From Bacillota bacterium (GTDB lineage Bacteria > Bacillota > Clostridia > Acetivibrionales > DTU013), in assembly GCA_023426125.1 (NCBI GenBank), contig JAFABI010000054.1, positions 1 through 64,000 of the forward strand: DNA of 64,000 nucleotides, written 5' to 3'. The translations under genes and the position numbers were made by a program. Positions 15,365 through 24,619 of this stretch are shown here, one piece after another. Each line of letters begins with the position of its first letter. Position 1 is the first letter of the stretch. Below the pieces are notes generated by a model, which was given only the letters and a program-made list of their open reading frames with translations, was not told the DNA's origin and searched no databases.

Positions 15365-17056
15365 CTATCCTTTTGCCATTTCCTTCGCCCAGGTATCCTT
15401 CAAGGATACGGTGCGGTTGAAAATAAGCCTGCCCTTCGCGGAATCCTTGTCGGCGCAAAAATAACCCATCCGCAGGAATTGGAACCGGTCGCCCGGTTCA
15501 GCGCCGGACAGATTAGGTTCAAGCTTGCAGCCTTTCAGGACCTCCAGCGAATTGGGGTTGATGGTGGTTTTAAAGTCTTCTGCTTCCGCAGGGTTGGGCA
15601 CACTAAAAAGCTGATCATACATCCTCACTTCGGCATCAATTGCATAAGCCGCGGATACCCAGTGGAGGGTGCCTTTGACCTTTCGCCCGTCAGGGGCGTT
15701 GCCGCCTCTGGTTTCGGGGTCATAGGTGCAATGCAGTTCGACGATGCCGCCGGTTGCTTCATCTTTTACAACGCTCTCACACTTGATAAAGTAGGAATTT
15801 TTAAGCCTTACCTCTCTCCCCGGGGCAAGCCTGAAGAACTTGCCGGGCGGGTTTTCCATGAAATCCTCCTGCTCGATGTAGAGCACGCGGGAAAAGGGAA
15901 CGGATCTTACGCCCATTTCCGGGCTCTCAGGATTATTTTCCGCTTCAAACCATTCCACCTGGTCTTCGGGGTAATTGTCGATGATGACCTTCAATGGCCT
16001 GAGCACGGCCATGAAACGCGGAGCGTTGGCGTTCAGGTCTTCCCGTATGCAGTGCTCCAAAAGGGCGTAATCCACAATGCTGTTGGTTTTTGCCACACCG
16101 ATCTTGTCACAGAAAGTCCTTACGGACAAGGGAGTGTAGCCCCGTCTTCTCAGGCCGGACAAAGTCGGCATCCTGGGATCGTCCCAGCCTGAAACAACAC
16201 CGTCGTTTACCAGCTGCAGCAAATTTCTTTTGCTCATGATGGTATACGAAAGATTTAAACGCGCAAACTCAATCTGACGGGGCTTGTTGCCCAAATCCAC
16301 ATTGTTGACTACCCAGTCGTATAGCGGACGGTGGTCTTCATATTCCAGCGAGCACAGGGAGTGGGTGATGCCCTCAATGATATCCTCAATGGGATGTGCA
16401 TAGTCATACATGGGGTAAATATTCCATTTGTCACCGATCCTGTAGTGATTAACCTTCATGATCCTGTAAAGTACAGGGTCGCGCATATTGATATTGGGCG
16501 ACGCCATATCGATTTTTGCCCGGAGGACACAGGCGCCTTCGGCAAATTCGCCGGCTTTCATCCGCTCCAGAAGGCTCAAGTTCTCTTCAACGGTCCTGTT
16601 TCTATAAGGACTTTCCTTGCCCGGCTCGGTGAGTGTGCCTCTGTATTGGCGGGTTTCCTCCGCGCTGAGATCACAAACGTAGGCAAGGCCTTTTTTTATC
16701 AGCTTGAGGGCGCAGTCATACATTGTATCAAAATAATCCGATGCATAGTGCAAGGCGTCCCATTTAAAACCCAGCCAACTTATATCCTCTTTCATGGATT
16801 CGGCATACTCTACGCTTTCCTTTATGGGGTTGGTATCGTCATAACGCAGGTTGCAGCGCCCGTTGAATTTCTCTGCTGTAGTGAAATCTATGCAAATGGC
16901 TTTCGCATGGCCTATATGCAGATAGCCGTTGGGTTCGGGAGGAAAACGGGTTTTGATCTCGTCTTTGCCAAAACGGCCGCTTTCGATGTCTTCCGCAATA
17001 AAATCATGGATAAAATTTGAGACGATTTGTAAATCATTGTTATTTTCCGGCTCCAT
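15365..17056 (-). CDS. glnS: Glutaminyl-tRNA synthetase
   Basis: A 563-residue class I synthetase that charges tRNA-Gln directly. The HIGH motif appears as PPEPNGYLHIGHAKAI near residue 40, the KMSKS motif as IMSKRNLL, and DDPRMPTLSGLRRRGY is the tRNA acceptor/anticodon-linked block that distinguishes GlnRS from GluRS. The C-terminal anticodon-binding beta-barrels contain VRLKNSYFIKCE. It lies 31 nt downstream of gltX and is probably in one operon with it. GlnRS in Clostridia is held alongside or instead of the GatCAB route; gat genes are not in the window. Confidence 0.96.
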   Translation of the reverse strand: MEPENNNDLQIVSNFIHDFIAEDIESGRFGKDEIKTRFPPEPNGYLHIGHAKAICIDFTTAEKFNGRCNLRYDDTNPIKESVEYAESMKEDISWLGFKWDALHYASDYFDTMYDCALKLIKKGLAYVCDLSAEETRQYRGTLTEPGKESPYRNRTVEENLSLLERMKAGEFAEGACVLRAKIDMASPNINMRDPVLYRIMKVNHYRIGDKWNIYPMYDYAHPIEDIIEGITHSLCSLEYEDHRPLYDWVVNNVDLGNKPRQIEFARLNLSYTIMSKRNLLQLVNDGVVSGWDDPRMPTLSGLRRRGYTPLSVRTFCDKIGVAKTNSIVDYALLEHCIREDLNANAPRFMAVLRPLKVIIDNYPEDQVEWFEAENNPESPEMGVRSVPFSRVLYIEQEDFMENPPGKFFRLAPGREVRLKNSYFIKCESVVKDEATGGIVELHCTYDPETRGGNAPDGRKVKGTLHWVSAAYAIDAEVRMYDQLFSVPNPAEAEDFKTTINPNSLEVLKGCKLEPNLSGAEPGDRFQFLRMGYFCADKDSAKGRLIFNRTVSLKDTWAKEMAKG

Positions 17057-17087
17057 AGTCAGTGCACACCTTTCGTAATTTATCTAG

Positions 17088-18545
17088 TTATACTGCCTCC
17101 AGCTTCTCTATGCCTATCCGTATCCTTCTTAAGGATTCTTCCTTACCCAGTATTTCCGCGATTTCCGTGGCGCCCCCGGGCGTGACATCCTTTCCGGATA
17201 TTGCAGTGCGTATGGGCCAGAGAATCTGGCTGTTCTTTACCTCCAAACGCTGTACCAGCGCCATCAGGCTGTCATAAATCGTCTGATTGTTCCATTCACT
17301 GATGCCTTCCAGCACCTCCAACGAAGCCTTAAGGTTCTCAAGTGAATTTTCCCTGGTGGTCTTCATTTTTTTGTGCTCAAACATTGCGATGTCATAATCC
17401 GGCAATGCTTCAACGAAATCCACGCTGGCAGGAATCGTGGACAATACTTCCGTCCTGAGCTGCAGCAGGGCGCTAAGCCTTTCAAGCCGGATACCTTTAT
17501 TGGTTATTGCCTTTTCCAGATACGGCAGAGCTATTTTATGAAATTCTTCCGGGGCCAGCTTCCGGATATATTCGCCGTTCATCCAGTTGAGCTTGTTTAT
17601 ATCGAATACTGCGGGAGATTTGCTGACCCCCTTTATATCAAACACTTCCTCCAGTTCCTTCAAAGAGAATATTTCCTGCGTGGAACCGGGACTCCAGCCA
17701 AGGAGCGCTACAAAGTTTACAACCGCCTCCACCAGATAGCCCATGGACACGAGGTCCTCAAAGGACGGATCGCCCGAACGTTTGGAAAGCTTTTGGCCCG
17801 AAGGCTTGATGATGGTTGAAACATGCACATATACGGGGACCTTCCAGCCGAAGGACTCATACAGCAGATTGTACTTAGGCGTCGAGGAAAGGTATTCATT
17901 TCCCCTTACCACATGGGTTATATCCATTAAATGATCGTCAATGACATTTGCAAAATTATACGTGGGCAGACCATCCGATTTGATCAGTACCTGATCTTCA
18001 AGCTCGCTGTTTTCAACGGTAATCGTACCGTAAACCACATCTTCAAAGCTGGTGGAGCCGGTATCGGGCATTTTTTGCCGGATGACAAAAGGCTGATTGC
18101 CGGCAAGCTTTGCCGCAATTTCTTCCCTGCCGAGGCTCAGGCAGTGCCTGTCGTACTTATATGCCTGTCCTGCAGCTTCGGCCTTTTCCTTGGCTTCGGC
18201 CAAACGCTCCTTTGAACAGAAGCAATGATAGGCGCCTCCCAGATCTACCAGTTTTCTGGCATATTCCATATAGAAAGGTTTTCTTTCGCTTTGTATGTAA
18301 GGGCTGAAGGGACCCCCGATGTCCGGACCTTCGTCGTGCTTAAGGCCGGCCATTTTTAAAGTTTTATAAATGACGTCCACAGCGCCTTCCACATATCTTT
18401 CCTGGTCGGTATCCTCAATTCTCAGTATGAATTTGCCGCCGCTTTTTTTGGCGATCAGGTATTCATACAAGGCTGTCCGCAGATTGCCTATGTGCATGTA
18501 GCCGGTAGGGCTTGGCGCAAATCTTGTCCTGGTTTCGCTGCTCAT
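17088..18545 (-). CDS. gltX: Glutamyl-tRNA synthetase
   Basis: A 485-residue class I synthetase. It opens with TRFAPSPTGYMHIGNLRTALYEYL (HIGH region) and RIEDTDQERY, and the KMSKS loop reads KLSKRSGDPSFEDL. The C-terminal anticodon-binding helical domain follows. The zinc-binding Cys cluster region (CFCSKERL...) is partly present. Start ATG follows GGAGACG. It is the first gene of the gltX-glnS operon, reading from the promoter near 18660-18686 through a 110-nt leader that shows no T-box sequence. Confidence 0.96.
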   Translation of the reverse strand: MSSETRTRFAPSPTGYMHIGNLRTALYEYLIAKKSGGKFILRIEDTDQERYVEGAVDVIYKTLKMAGLKHDEGPDIGGPFSPYIQSERKPFYMEYARKLVDLGGAYHCFCSKERLAEAKEKAEAAGQAYKYDRHCLSLGREEIAAKLAGNQPFVIRQKMPDTGSTSFEDVVYGTITVENSELEDQVLIKSDGLPTYNFANVIDDHLMDITHVVRGNEYLSSTPKYNLLYESFGWKVPVYVHVSTIIKPSGQKLSKRSGDPSFEDLVSMGYLVEAVVNFVALLGWSPGSTQEIFSLKELEEVFDIKGVSKSPAVFDINKLNWMNGEYIRKLAPEEFHKIALPYLEKAITNKGIRLERLSALLQLRTEVLSTIPASVDFVEALPDYDIAMFEHKKMKTTRENSLENLKASLEVLEGISEWNNQTIYDSLMALVQRLEVKNSQILWPIRTAISGKDVTPGGATEIAEILGKEESLRRIRIGIEKLEAV

Positions 18546-18657
18546 ATGATCGTCTCCATCCCGAATCTACCGTCTCTGTTACCGGACGGCGGATTTCAGT
18601 CCATATACTAATGTAAAAAAAGATTTGGAACCACAGGTGCCCCAAGCCTTTTTCTAG

Positions 18658-18686
18658 ATTATATTATTTCTATATTTATTCGTCAA
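18658..18686 (-). promoter_or_regulatory. gltX-glnS promoter
   Basis: On the minus strand TTGACG (18686-18681), 17 nt, TATAAT (18663-18658). Confidence 0.75.
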
Positions 18687-18762
18687 GGAATGATCACTAA
18701 AGTTATGTTCCACTTTTTGTATACAGGTGTACCGCTATGCGGTATGGGCAGGCAAATTTTTA

Positions 18763-18791
18763 TTGATAAAATATAGAAAATGTAATAGAAT
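18763..18791 (+). promoter_or_regulatory. Promoter of the zinc-ribbon gene
   Basis: TTGATA (18763-18768), 17 nt, TAGAAT (18786-18791), about 40 nt before the start codon. Confidence 0.6.
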
Positions 18792-18830
18792 ACAAATAAT
18801 GTAATTTAAATTATAGGAAGGATGAGAGGG

Positions 18831-19223
18831 ATGTCGGTGCTGGACAATTTTACAAGAAAGGTTTCCGATACGGCAAAGGCAGCTGCCAAAAAATCGGGCA
18901 ACGTGGTGGAGCTGACCAGATTGAATATGAATATAGGGGCGGAAGAAGAAAAAATAAAGAAGCTGTATTCCGAAATGGGCAAATTGCTTTATGACGTTTA
19001 TCTGGAGGGTGAACAAATTAATGAGGATCTTGTGACGTACTGCGAAAAAATCGATGTGATTTGCGGGTCAATTGAGGAAATGAAGGCAAAAGTCCTTGAA
19101 TTACGCAATGCCAAGGCCTGTACCGAATGTGGGCAGGAGCTTGAACTGGATATGGTTTTTTGTTACAAATGCGGTGCGAAGCAGGAAAGTGAGGTTGCCG
19201 ATACAGGGGAGGACATTTCCTGA
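18831..19223 (+). CDS. Coiled-coil protein with C-terminal zinc ribbon
   Basis: A 130-residue soluble protein. Residues 1-90 are alpha-helical and charged (probable coiled coil: LDNFTRKVSDTAKAAAKKSG, EEEKIKKLYSEMGKLLYD), and about 95-118 form a zinc ribbon with CTECG and CYKCG. Proteins of this plan are common in Clostridia without known function. The ATG at 18831 is spaced 9 nt from AGGAAGG; the ATG nine bases earlier touches it. The gene ends 8 nt from the convergent AraC gene with no terminator between. Confidence 0.8.
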   Translation: MSVLDNFTRKVSDTAKAAAKKSGNVVELTRLNMNIGAEEEKIKKLYSEMGKLLYDVYLEGEQINEDLVTYCEKIDVICGSIEEMKAKVLELRNAKACTECGQELELDMVFCYKCGAKQESEVADTGEDIS

Positions 19224-19231
19224 AGCTATCG

Positions 19232-20143
19232 TCACCACACCGCGGGATATGCCGGACGCCGCTTCTGTCTATATTCCGTCGGTGTGAAGCCGGTTTTGCT
19301 TTTAAACATGCTGTAGAAATACGTGTCGTTTTCAAAGCCTAATTCCACGGCGATTGCCTTAATGCTGTAATTGGTTTCGATAAGGAGCTTTTTTGCAGCA
19401 TTTATTTTTTGCCGGTTGATGTATTCCACCGGGGTTACTCCTATGATATCCCTGAAAATCCTGCAAAAAAAATTCCTGCTCAAGCCCGAATATCCGGCCA
19501 GCTCGGCAAGTGTGAACCATTTCCGGGGATTGCTGTCAATATAGTCCCTTGCGGCGGTAATCGCGGAATTGTTCAGCTGTATTGACCGGCTGGCATTGAT
19601 GAGGGGGGCCTGGGAGGTGTATTCTTCATATGCCGTTGCAAGTATCTGCAGCAGCAGCGATTTCGCCGATAATGCAGCAGCCTTGCTCTGGTAAACCCAT
19701 TCGTTGTAAATACTTCTGAAAAGCTCAAGGTACTGGTCATATTTTGCAGTTTTGAACGTCTCCGGGAAATTAAGGCCGCAGAAGTTGCCCTGCCTTTGAA
19801 AATAACCATTCGTCCGGCCGTAGTCCGTAAAATGGTTGGTATCGGCATATTCCCCTTCCTTCGACGGGTCATAGGTCATGTCGAAGAGCACAATATAGCA
19901 GTGATAAGGTGACACACCTCTCACCTTCATACCGGGGCTGCGGAAAAAGATAGTTCCTTTGCGTGCCGGGATGCTTACCCCCTCGGTAAATATTTCCCCT
20001 TCTCCCCAGGTGGTCAGCTCGATTTCATGCCATTTAACGCAGCGCTGGCCATAGTCCGTACCGGGAGGAGGACAGTTTGCCTTGCTGATACAGCCACAGC
20101 TAAGTATATGAGGATTTATACATTCAATCGCATACATGCTCAT
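19232..20143 (-). CDS. AraC family transcriptional regulator
   Basis: A 303-residue regulator. The C-terminal third (about 195-300) carries the two helix-turn-helix units: FTLAELAGYSGLSRNFFCRIFRDIIGVTPVEYI and YSIKAIAVELGFENDTYFYSMFKSKTGFTPTEYRQ. The N-terminal half is a cupin-like sensor (about 15-120) with no recognisable ligand signature. It is transcribed away from the methyltransferase gene across a 166-nt gap, the usual layout for a regulator of its neighbour; I infer control of the corrinoid/methyl-transfer genes at 20310-24454. Confidence 0.9.
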   Translation of the reverse strand: MSMYAIECINPHILSCGCISKANCPPPGTDYGQRCVKWHEIELTTWGEGEIFTEGVSIPARKGTIFFRSPGMKVRGVSPYHCYIVLFDMTYDPSKEGEYADTNHFTDYGRTNGYFQRQGNFCGLNFPETFKTAKYDQYLELFRSIYNEWVYQSKAAALSAKSLLLQILATAYEEYTSQAPLINASRSIQLNNSAITAARDYIDSNPRKWFTLAELAGYSGLSRNFFCRIFRDIIGVTPVEYINRQKINAAKKLLIETNYSIKAIAVELGFENDTYFYSMFKSKTGFTPTEYRQKRRPAYPAVW

Positions 20144-20309
20144 TTAAACTCCCTGAAAGAATATACTATAAGCTTATCATATTTGAGTAATATTTTGAAG
20201 TAATAAATAATATACACTATTTCCAACATTCCGGATATTCATTAAAATAATTATAGGATGTGGAATGAAAAGCCGGTATTCCGGGAAATAATCCGATGGA
20301 GGCGTGACC

Positions 20310-21392
20310 ATGGCAGAAATGACTGGAATAGAAAGAATGAATAACATTTTAAAGCATAAGCCTGTGGACAGGATCGGAGTTTACGAGCATTTCTGGGGTG
20401 ATACCCAGAGGGGCTGGCACAAAAAAGGGTCGATCTCTGAAACGGAGGATCTGGTTGACCATTTTAACTATGATATGACGGAGCATTGGACCTTTAACTT
20501 TACGGCCGACCTGGATTTTGTTCCCCAGGTAGTGGAGGAATCGGAGGAAACCATCCTGACCAGGGACGGAAACGGCGCGCTTCTCAGGCGGCACAAGCTG
20601 CATGACACGACTCCCGAGCATGTGGATTTCCTGGTTAAGGAGAGAGAGCAATGGGAGGAACATATCAAGCCGGTCCTGAAAGCCGAGCGAAGGCGGATCG
20701 ATTTTGAAGGTTACCGGAGAGCCAAAAGGCATGCGGCGGAAAAAAACAGGTTTTTTGCCTGGTCGGGAATTAACGTATTTGAATTGATGCATCCCGTATG
20801 CGGGCATGAGAATATGCTGGTAGGCATGGCCCTGGACCCTGGCTGGATCAAGGACATGGTGGATACTTACAGCCGGATTACCGTTGAAATGCAGGAAATG
20901 CTTTTTGCCGAAGAGGGCTATCCCGACGGCATATGGTATTATGAGGACATGGGCTTTAAGCAAAAGCCTTTCATTTCACCGGCAATGTACAGGGAAATAA
21001 TACAACCGGGGCATTTCAGGACCTTAGGTTTTGCCCACGGCAAAAACCTGCCGGTGATCATCCATTCCTGCGGAATGGTGGAACCCTTGATCCCCGGCAT
21101 GCTGGAAGCGGGCATGGACTGCCTGCAGGTGATTGAAATAAAGGCGGGTATGGATCTTTTAAAGATATACAGGGAATATGGAGACGTTCTTTCCTTTATG
21201 GGAGGCATCGATGTGCGGGTGCTGTACACAAACGACAGAAAGCTGATAGACCAGGAGCTTGAAGCCAAAATACCGGAAGTAAAAGGCAAATTCGGGTATG
21301 TATTGCACAGCGACCATTCCATTCCCCATACGGTGGATTATGAGACTTACAAATACTTCATCCAAAAAGGGCTGGAGCTTGGCGCCTATTGA
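20310..21392 (+). CDS. Uroporphyrinogen decarboxylase-like methyltransferase (MtaA/CmuA group)
   Basis: A 360-residue TIM-barrel protein of the URO-D superfamily. It begins GIERMNNILKHKPVDRIGVYEHFWGD and has YEDMGFKQKPFISPAMYREIIQPGH and IIHSCGMVEPLIPGMLEAGMDCLQVIE. The His-x-Cys in HSCG is the zinc-binding pair expected in MtaA-like cobalamin methyltransferases, rather than the haem enzyme; no other haem genes are near. Context supports this: cobT and a corrinoid activator follow. The methyl donor is unknown and no corrinoid protein gene is seen. Start codon ATG at 20310 is 7 nt after GGAGG. Confidence 0.85.
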   Translation: MAEMTGIERMNNILKHKPVDRIGVYEHFWGDTQRGWHKKGSISETEDLVDHFNYDMTEHWTFNFTADLDFVPQVVEESEETILTRDGNGALLRRHKLHDTTPEHVDFLVKEREQWEEHIKPVLKAERRRIDFEGYRRAKRHAAEKNRFFAWSGINVFELMHPVCGHENMLVGMALDPGWIKDMVDTYSRITVEMQEMLFAEEGYPDGIWYYEDMGFKQKPFISPAMYREIIQPGHFRTLGFAHGKNLPVIIHSCGMVEPLIPGMLEAGMDCLQVIEIKAGMDLLKIYREYGDVLSFMGGIDVRVLYTNDRKLIDQELEAKIPEVKGKFGYVLHSDHSIPHTVDYETYKYFIQKGLELGAY

Positions 21393-21462
21393 TACTGCAG
21401 CAAAACAAACAAATAAAACAAAAAACTACAAGAAATAAAATAATAAGCACATACGCATGGCA

Positions 21463-21498
21463 AAAAAATAAGTTATAATAAGCTATAACTTATTTTTT
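21463..21498 (+). terminator. AT-rich hairpin between the methyltransferase gene and cobT
   Basis: Fifteen perfectly paired bases (AAAAAATAAGTTATA at 21463-21477, TATAACTTATTTTTT at 21484-21498) with a 6-nt loop and a T run in the 3' arm. It probably attenuates transcription into cobT. Confidence 0.75.
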
Positions 21499-21529
21499 GT
21501 TTATCCTCATAGAAAACGCGGAGGTACAA

Positions 21530-22588
21530 ATGGAACTGCAAAAGGCGCTTGAAGCAATTGCCGGTTTGGATGCCGAAGCAATGAAGAAAGCCCAGGCAAG
21601 GCTGGACAATCTGACCAAGCCGCTGGGAAGCCTTGGAAGGCTGGAGGACATCGTAAAGCAGATTGTCGGAATTACAGGCGAGGTATTCCCAAAAGTGGAT
21701 AAAAGAACGGTAGTCATCATGTGCGCCGACAACGGCGTTCTCGACGAAGGTGTCAGTTCCTGTCCCAAATCTGTTACAGCAACGGTTACACGGAATTTTC
21801 TCAAGGGCTTTACAGGGATAAATGTTCTTACAAGGCATGCCGGCGCGGATATATGTGTAGTGGATGTCGGTGTGGATGACGATCTTGAATGCGACGGCAT
21901 TTTAAACCGTAAAATAAGGAAGGGCACCTGGAATATGGCAAAAGGTCCTGCGATGACGAGGGCGGAAGCGGTCAAGGCCATTGAAACCGGAATTGCAATT
22001 GTCCGGGGGTTGAAGGAACAGGGAATCAACCTTCTGGGGACCGGGGAAATGGGAATCGGAAACACCACCACCAGCAGCGCCATAACGGCGGCGCTTACGG
22101 GAGACCCGCTGCCCGAATTGGTGGGAAGGGGTTCGGGATTGACAAGGGAAGGCCTGGACAACAAGATCAGCGTGGTGGAAAAAGCGATCGATATCAACAA
22201 ACCGGATCCCAGGGACCCGCTGGATGTGCTGTCCAAGGTGGGCGGTTTTGATATTGCAGGACTCGTCGGCTGCTTCATCGGAGCCGCCGTATATCGGGTA
22301 CCTATTCTAATTGACGGATTCATTTCGGCAGCAGCGGCTTTGGCAGCCATTCGAATGAATCCCCTGGTTAAAAATTACATATTACCCTCCCACGGTTCGG
22401 CCGAGCCCGGTACCAAAGCAATAATGAAAGCCATTGGCATGGAGCCGTACCTGAATCTGGGCATGCGGCTTGGCGAAGGGACGGGGGCTGCACTGGCTTT
22501 TCACATAATCGACGCTGCTTTTGCGGCGTATACAAAAATGGGGACCTTCGGTGATGCCAATATTGAACAATATGTGCCTTTGGAGTAA
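21530..22588 (+). CDS. cobT: Nicotinate-nucleotide-dimethylbenzimidazole phosphoribosyltransferase
   Basis: A 352-residue enzyme that activates the lower-ligand base of cobalamin by making its alpha-ribotide. Conserved blocks: LDNLTKPLGSLGRLEDI, IMCADNGVLDEGVSSCP, GTGEMGIGNTTTSSAI and ALTGDPLPELVGRGSGL, plus the C-terminal PSHGSAEPG and LGEGTGAALAF. Length is typical. It begins at 21530 after GGAGG. Standing between a methyltransferase and a corrinoid activator, it may supply cofactor for corrinoid-dependent methyl transfer, as cobT copies placed in such clusters often do. Confidence 0.95.
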   Translation: MELQKALEAIAGLDAEAMKKAQARLDNLTKPLGSLGRLEDIVKQIVGITGEVFPKVDKRTVVIMCADNGVLDEGVSSCPKSVTATVTRNFLKGFTGINVLTRHAGADICVVDVGVDDDLECDGILNRKIRKGTWNMAKGPAMTRAEAVKAIETGIAIVRGLKEQGINLLGTGEMGIGNTTTSSAITAALTGDPLPELVGRGSGLTREGLDNKISVVEKAIDINKPDPRDPLDVLSKVGGFDIAGLVGCFIGAAVYRVPILIDGFISAAAALAAIRMNPLVKNYILPSHGSAEPGTKAIMKAIGMEPYLNLGMRLGEGTGAALAFHIIDAAFAAYTKMGTFGDANIEQYVPLE

Positions 22589-22627
22589 GGTAGACAAACA
22601 TTAATATTTCAAGGAGCGTACCGTACT

Positions 22628-24454
22628 ATGGAGCATACAGTCAGAATTCACAAAGATAACACCACCACGGAGATAATAGCTGAAAACGGAACCAGGCTGC
22701 TGGACTTCCTGCAGAAAAACTCCGTCAGGGTAGCATCGCCATGCGGCGGCAACGGAACCTGCGGAAAGTGCAGGGTCAAGGTAGACGGAATAAAAACACA
22801 GCCCTCCGAAAAGGAAAAAAGCCTGCTGGGGAATAACGCACTGGAAAAGGGCATAAGACTCGCCTGCTATAATAAGATCGAGGGAGATATCGATGTTTAC
22901 GCCGATGAAAAGGTTGAAAAAGCCGTCATTGTCACAGAAGGCATAAAGCGCAATGTAAAGCTCGGGCCGGCCATAAGGAAGGAATTTGCAGAGCTGCCTG
23001 TTCCGGAGCTGCATGACCAGGATCCGGATCTGGAAAGGGTTTTGAAAAAAGCCGGCGGCAACGGCGGGCAGTTGAGCATGGAAGTGCTGGGCAAGCTGCC
23101 GGAGATACTTCGCAGCTCCGGTTTCAAGGTTACCTTCGTGTACAACGACGACGCCATCATCGCAGTGGAAGAGGGGAATACCGTCTCAAAACAGTACGGC
23201 ATGGCAGTAGATATAGGAACTACGACAATTGCCGCCTATCTTTATGATCTCAATACAGGCAGGCATGTCGATACTTTCTCCGTTATGAATCCCCAGCGCA
23301 AGTTCGGCGCCGACGTCTTATCAAGGATCGATTATACCATAACTGCGGAGTCCGGCCTTGAAAACATGCATGGTGAAATAATCCGCTGCATTAACGACAT
23401 TATTAGAAATTTCACAAGCAGGAACAACATCGGAATAACGGATATCTACGCCGCTGTTTTTGCCGGAAACACGACGATGATGCATTTTCTGTTAAAAATG
23501 AATGCACGGAATATAGCGGTTGCTCCCTTTATCCCCGTCACCACCAATCTTCATAACATTCATTCTGCCGATCTTGGCATCGGTATGAACCCCAACGGCA
23601 GGGCAATAGTGATACCCGGTGTTACCGGGTATATAGGCGCCGATACGGTGGCAGCCGTGCTTTCCAGCGGCATGTATGAAGACGAAAAAACCTCATTGCT
23701 CATTGATATCGGAACAAACGGTGAAATTGTCCTTGGAAACAGAGAGTGGCTATTCTCCTGTTCTACGGCTGCAGGTCCTGCATTTGAAGGAGCAAATATC
23801 CGCAACGGCGTAGGCGGGGTAACCGGCGCCATCAGTGCTGTGAAGCTGGTTTCGGAGTTTCAGGTTACAACGATTGGCGGCGCGAAGCCCATAGGCATAT
23901 GCGGCTCGGGGATTGTCGACAGCATCGCCGGCATGCTTTCTGCCGGGCTGATTGATGAAACCGGAAGACTGGCGGATGAAGATGAAGCGGAAAAACTGGA
24001 GGAAGGTCTCAGAAACAGACTGGTGGAGATCGAGGGGAAAAGAGCTTTTCAGCTTGTTGCGGCAGCGGAAAGCGGCAACGCGTCGGATATAGCAATTACC
24101 CAGAAGGACATCCGCGAGCTGCAGAATGCAAAGGCAGCCATAGCGGCAGGCATCCGGACACTGGTCAAATACGCGGGCATCCGCTTTGAACAAATTGACC
24201 AGGTTTACCTTGCAGGCGGCTTCGGTAGCTTTATTGACATTGAGAGCGCAATCAGGATAGGGCTTCTTCCGTCCGAACTGAGAGGAAGGATCAAATCCAT
24301 CGGCAATGCGGCGGGGTCAGGTGCCGTGGAAGCCCTTCTATCCGGAGAGATGCTGAAAGTGACCCAGGGGATAAAGGCCAGAGTTAAGCATGTCGAATTG
24401 TCCGGTTCAGCGGAATTTGTGGATGAATACGTCGAATGCATGATGTTTGAGTGA
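22628..24454 (+). CDS. Reductive activator of corrinoid proteins (RACo/RamA-like, DUF4445)
   Basis: A 608-residue ATP-dependent activator that returns oxidised Co(II) corrinoid proteins to the active Co(I) state. The N-terminal 2Fe-2S ferredoxin domain carries C39, C45, C48 (CGGNGTCGKC) and C80. After a linker (about 100-190) come the ASKHA ATPase halves with VDIGTTTIAAYLYDL, AGNTTMMHF, LIDIGTNGEIVLGN, CSTAAGPAFEGANI and YLAGGFGSFID. The start ATG follows AAGGAG with about 12-nt spacing. It is 39 nt from cobT and so probably in the same transcript. The target corrinoid protein is not encoded in this window. Confidence 0.93.
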   Translation: MEHTVRIHKDNTTTEIIAENGTRLLDFLQKNSVRVASPCGGNGTCGKCRVKVDGIKTQPSEKEKSLLGNNALEKGIRLACYNKIEGDIDVYADEKVEKAVIVTEGIKRNVKLGPAIRKEFAELPVPELHDQDPDLERVLKKAGGNGGQLSMEVLGKLPEILRSSGFKVTFVYNDDAIIAVEEGNTVSKQYGMAVDIGTTTIAAYLYDLNTGRHVDTFSVMNPQRKFGADVLSRIDYTITAESGLENMHGEIIRCINDIIRNFTSRNNIGITDIYAAVFAGNTTMMHFLLKMNARNIAVAPFIPVTTNLHNIHSADLGIGMNPNGRAIVIPGVTGYIGADTVAAVLSSGMYEDEKTSLLIDIGTNGEIVLGNREWLFSCSTAAGPAFEGANIRNGVGGVTGAISAVKLVSEFQVTTIGGAKPIGICGSGIVDSIAGMLSAGLIDETGRLADEDEAEKLEEGLRNRLVEIEGKRAFQLVAAAESGNASDIAITQKDIRELQNAKAAIAAGIRTLVKYAGIRFEQIDQVYLAGGFGSFIDIESAIRIGLLPSELRGRIKSIGNAAGSGAVEALLSGEMLKVTQGIKARVKHVELSGSAEFVDEYVECMMFE

Positions 24455-24495
24455 GGATAAAAATCAGGTTCATTTTATGTGATTGGAGGATTTTT

Positions 24496-24596
24496 GTCAC
24501 TTTCAGCGAATACTATATAGGAGAGGGACACACCCGCTGAATAATAGGTCGCGAGATAAAAGGAGGGAATGTCCCCTTTTGAAAATTGAAAGTGAC
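24496..24596. repeat. Repeat family P, copy 1 (complete)
   Basis: About 100 bp bounded by GTCACTTTCA (24496-24505) and its exact complement TGAAAGTGAC (24587-24596). The inside (GGGACACACCCGCTGA...GGGAATGTCCCCTTTTG) matches 26454-26538 closely. No coding role. Confidence 0.85.
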
Positions 24597-24619
24597 TTTT
24601 GTTTGTTGGAGGTTTTGTT

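Noticed and set aside
18546..18657. T-box leader upstream of gltX-glnS
   Set aside because: No T-box sequence (TGGNACCGCG) and no terminator/antiterminator pair was found in the leader.
20310..21392. Haem-pathway uroporphyrinogen decarboxylase (hemE)
   Set aside because: The HSCG zinc motif and the cobT/RACo context fit the methyltransferase branch; no haem genes are near.
21490..22350. 286-codon frame antisense to cobT
   Set aside because: Ser/Pro/Thr-rich shadow of the cobT frame; no start signal.
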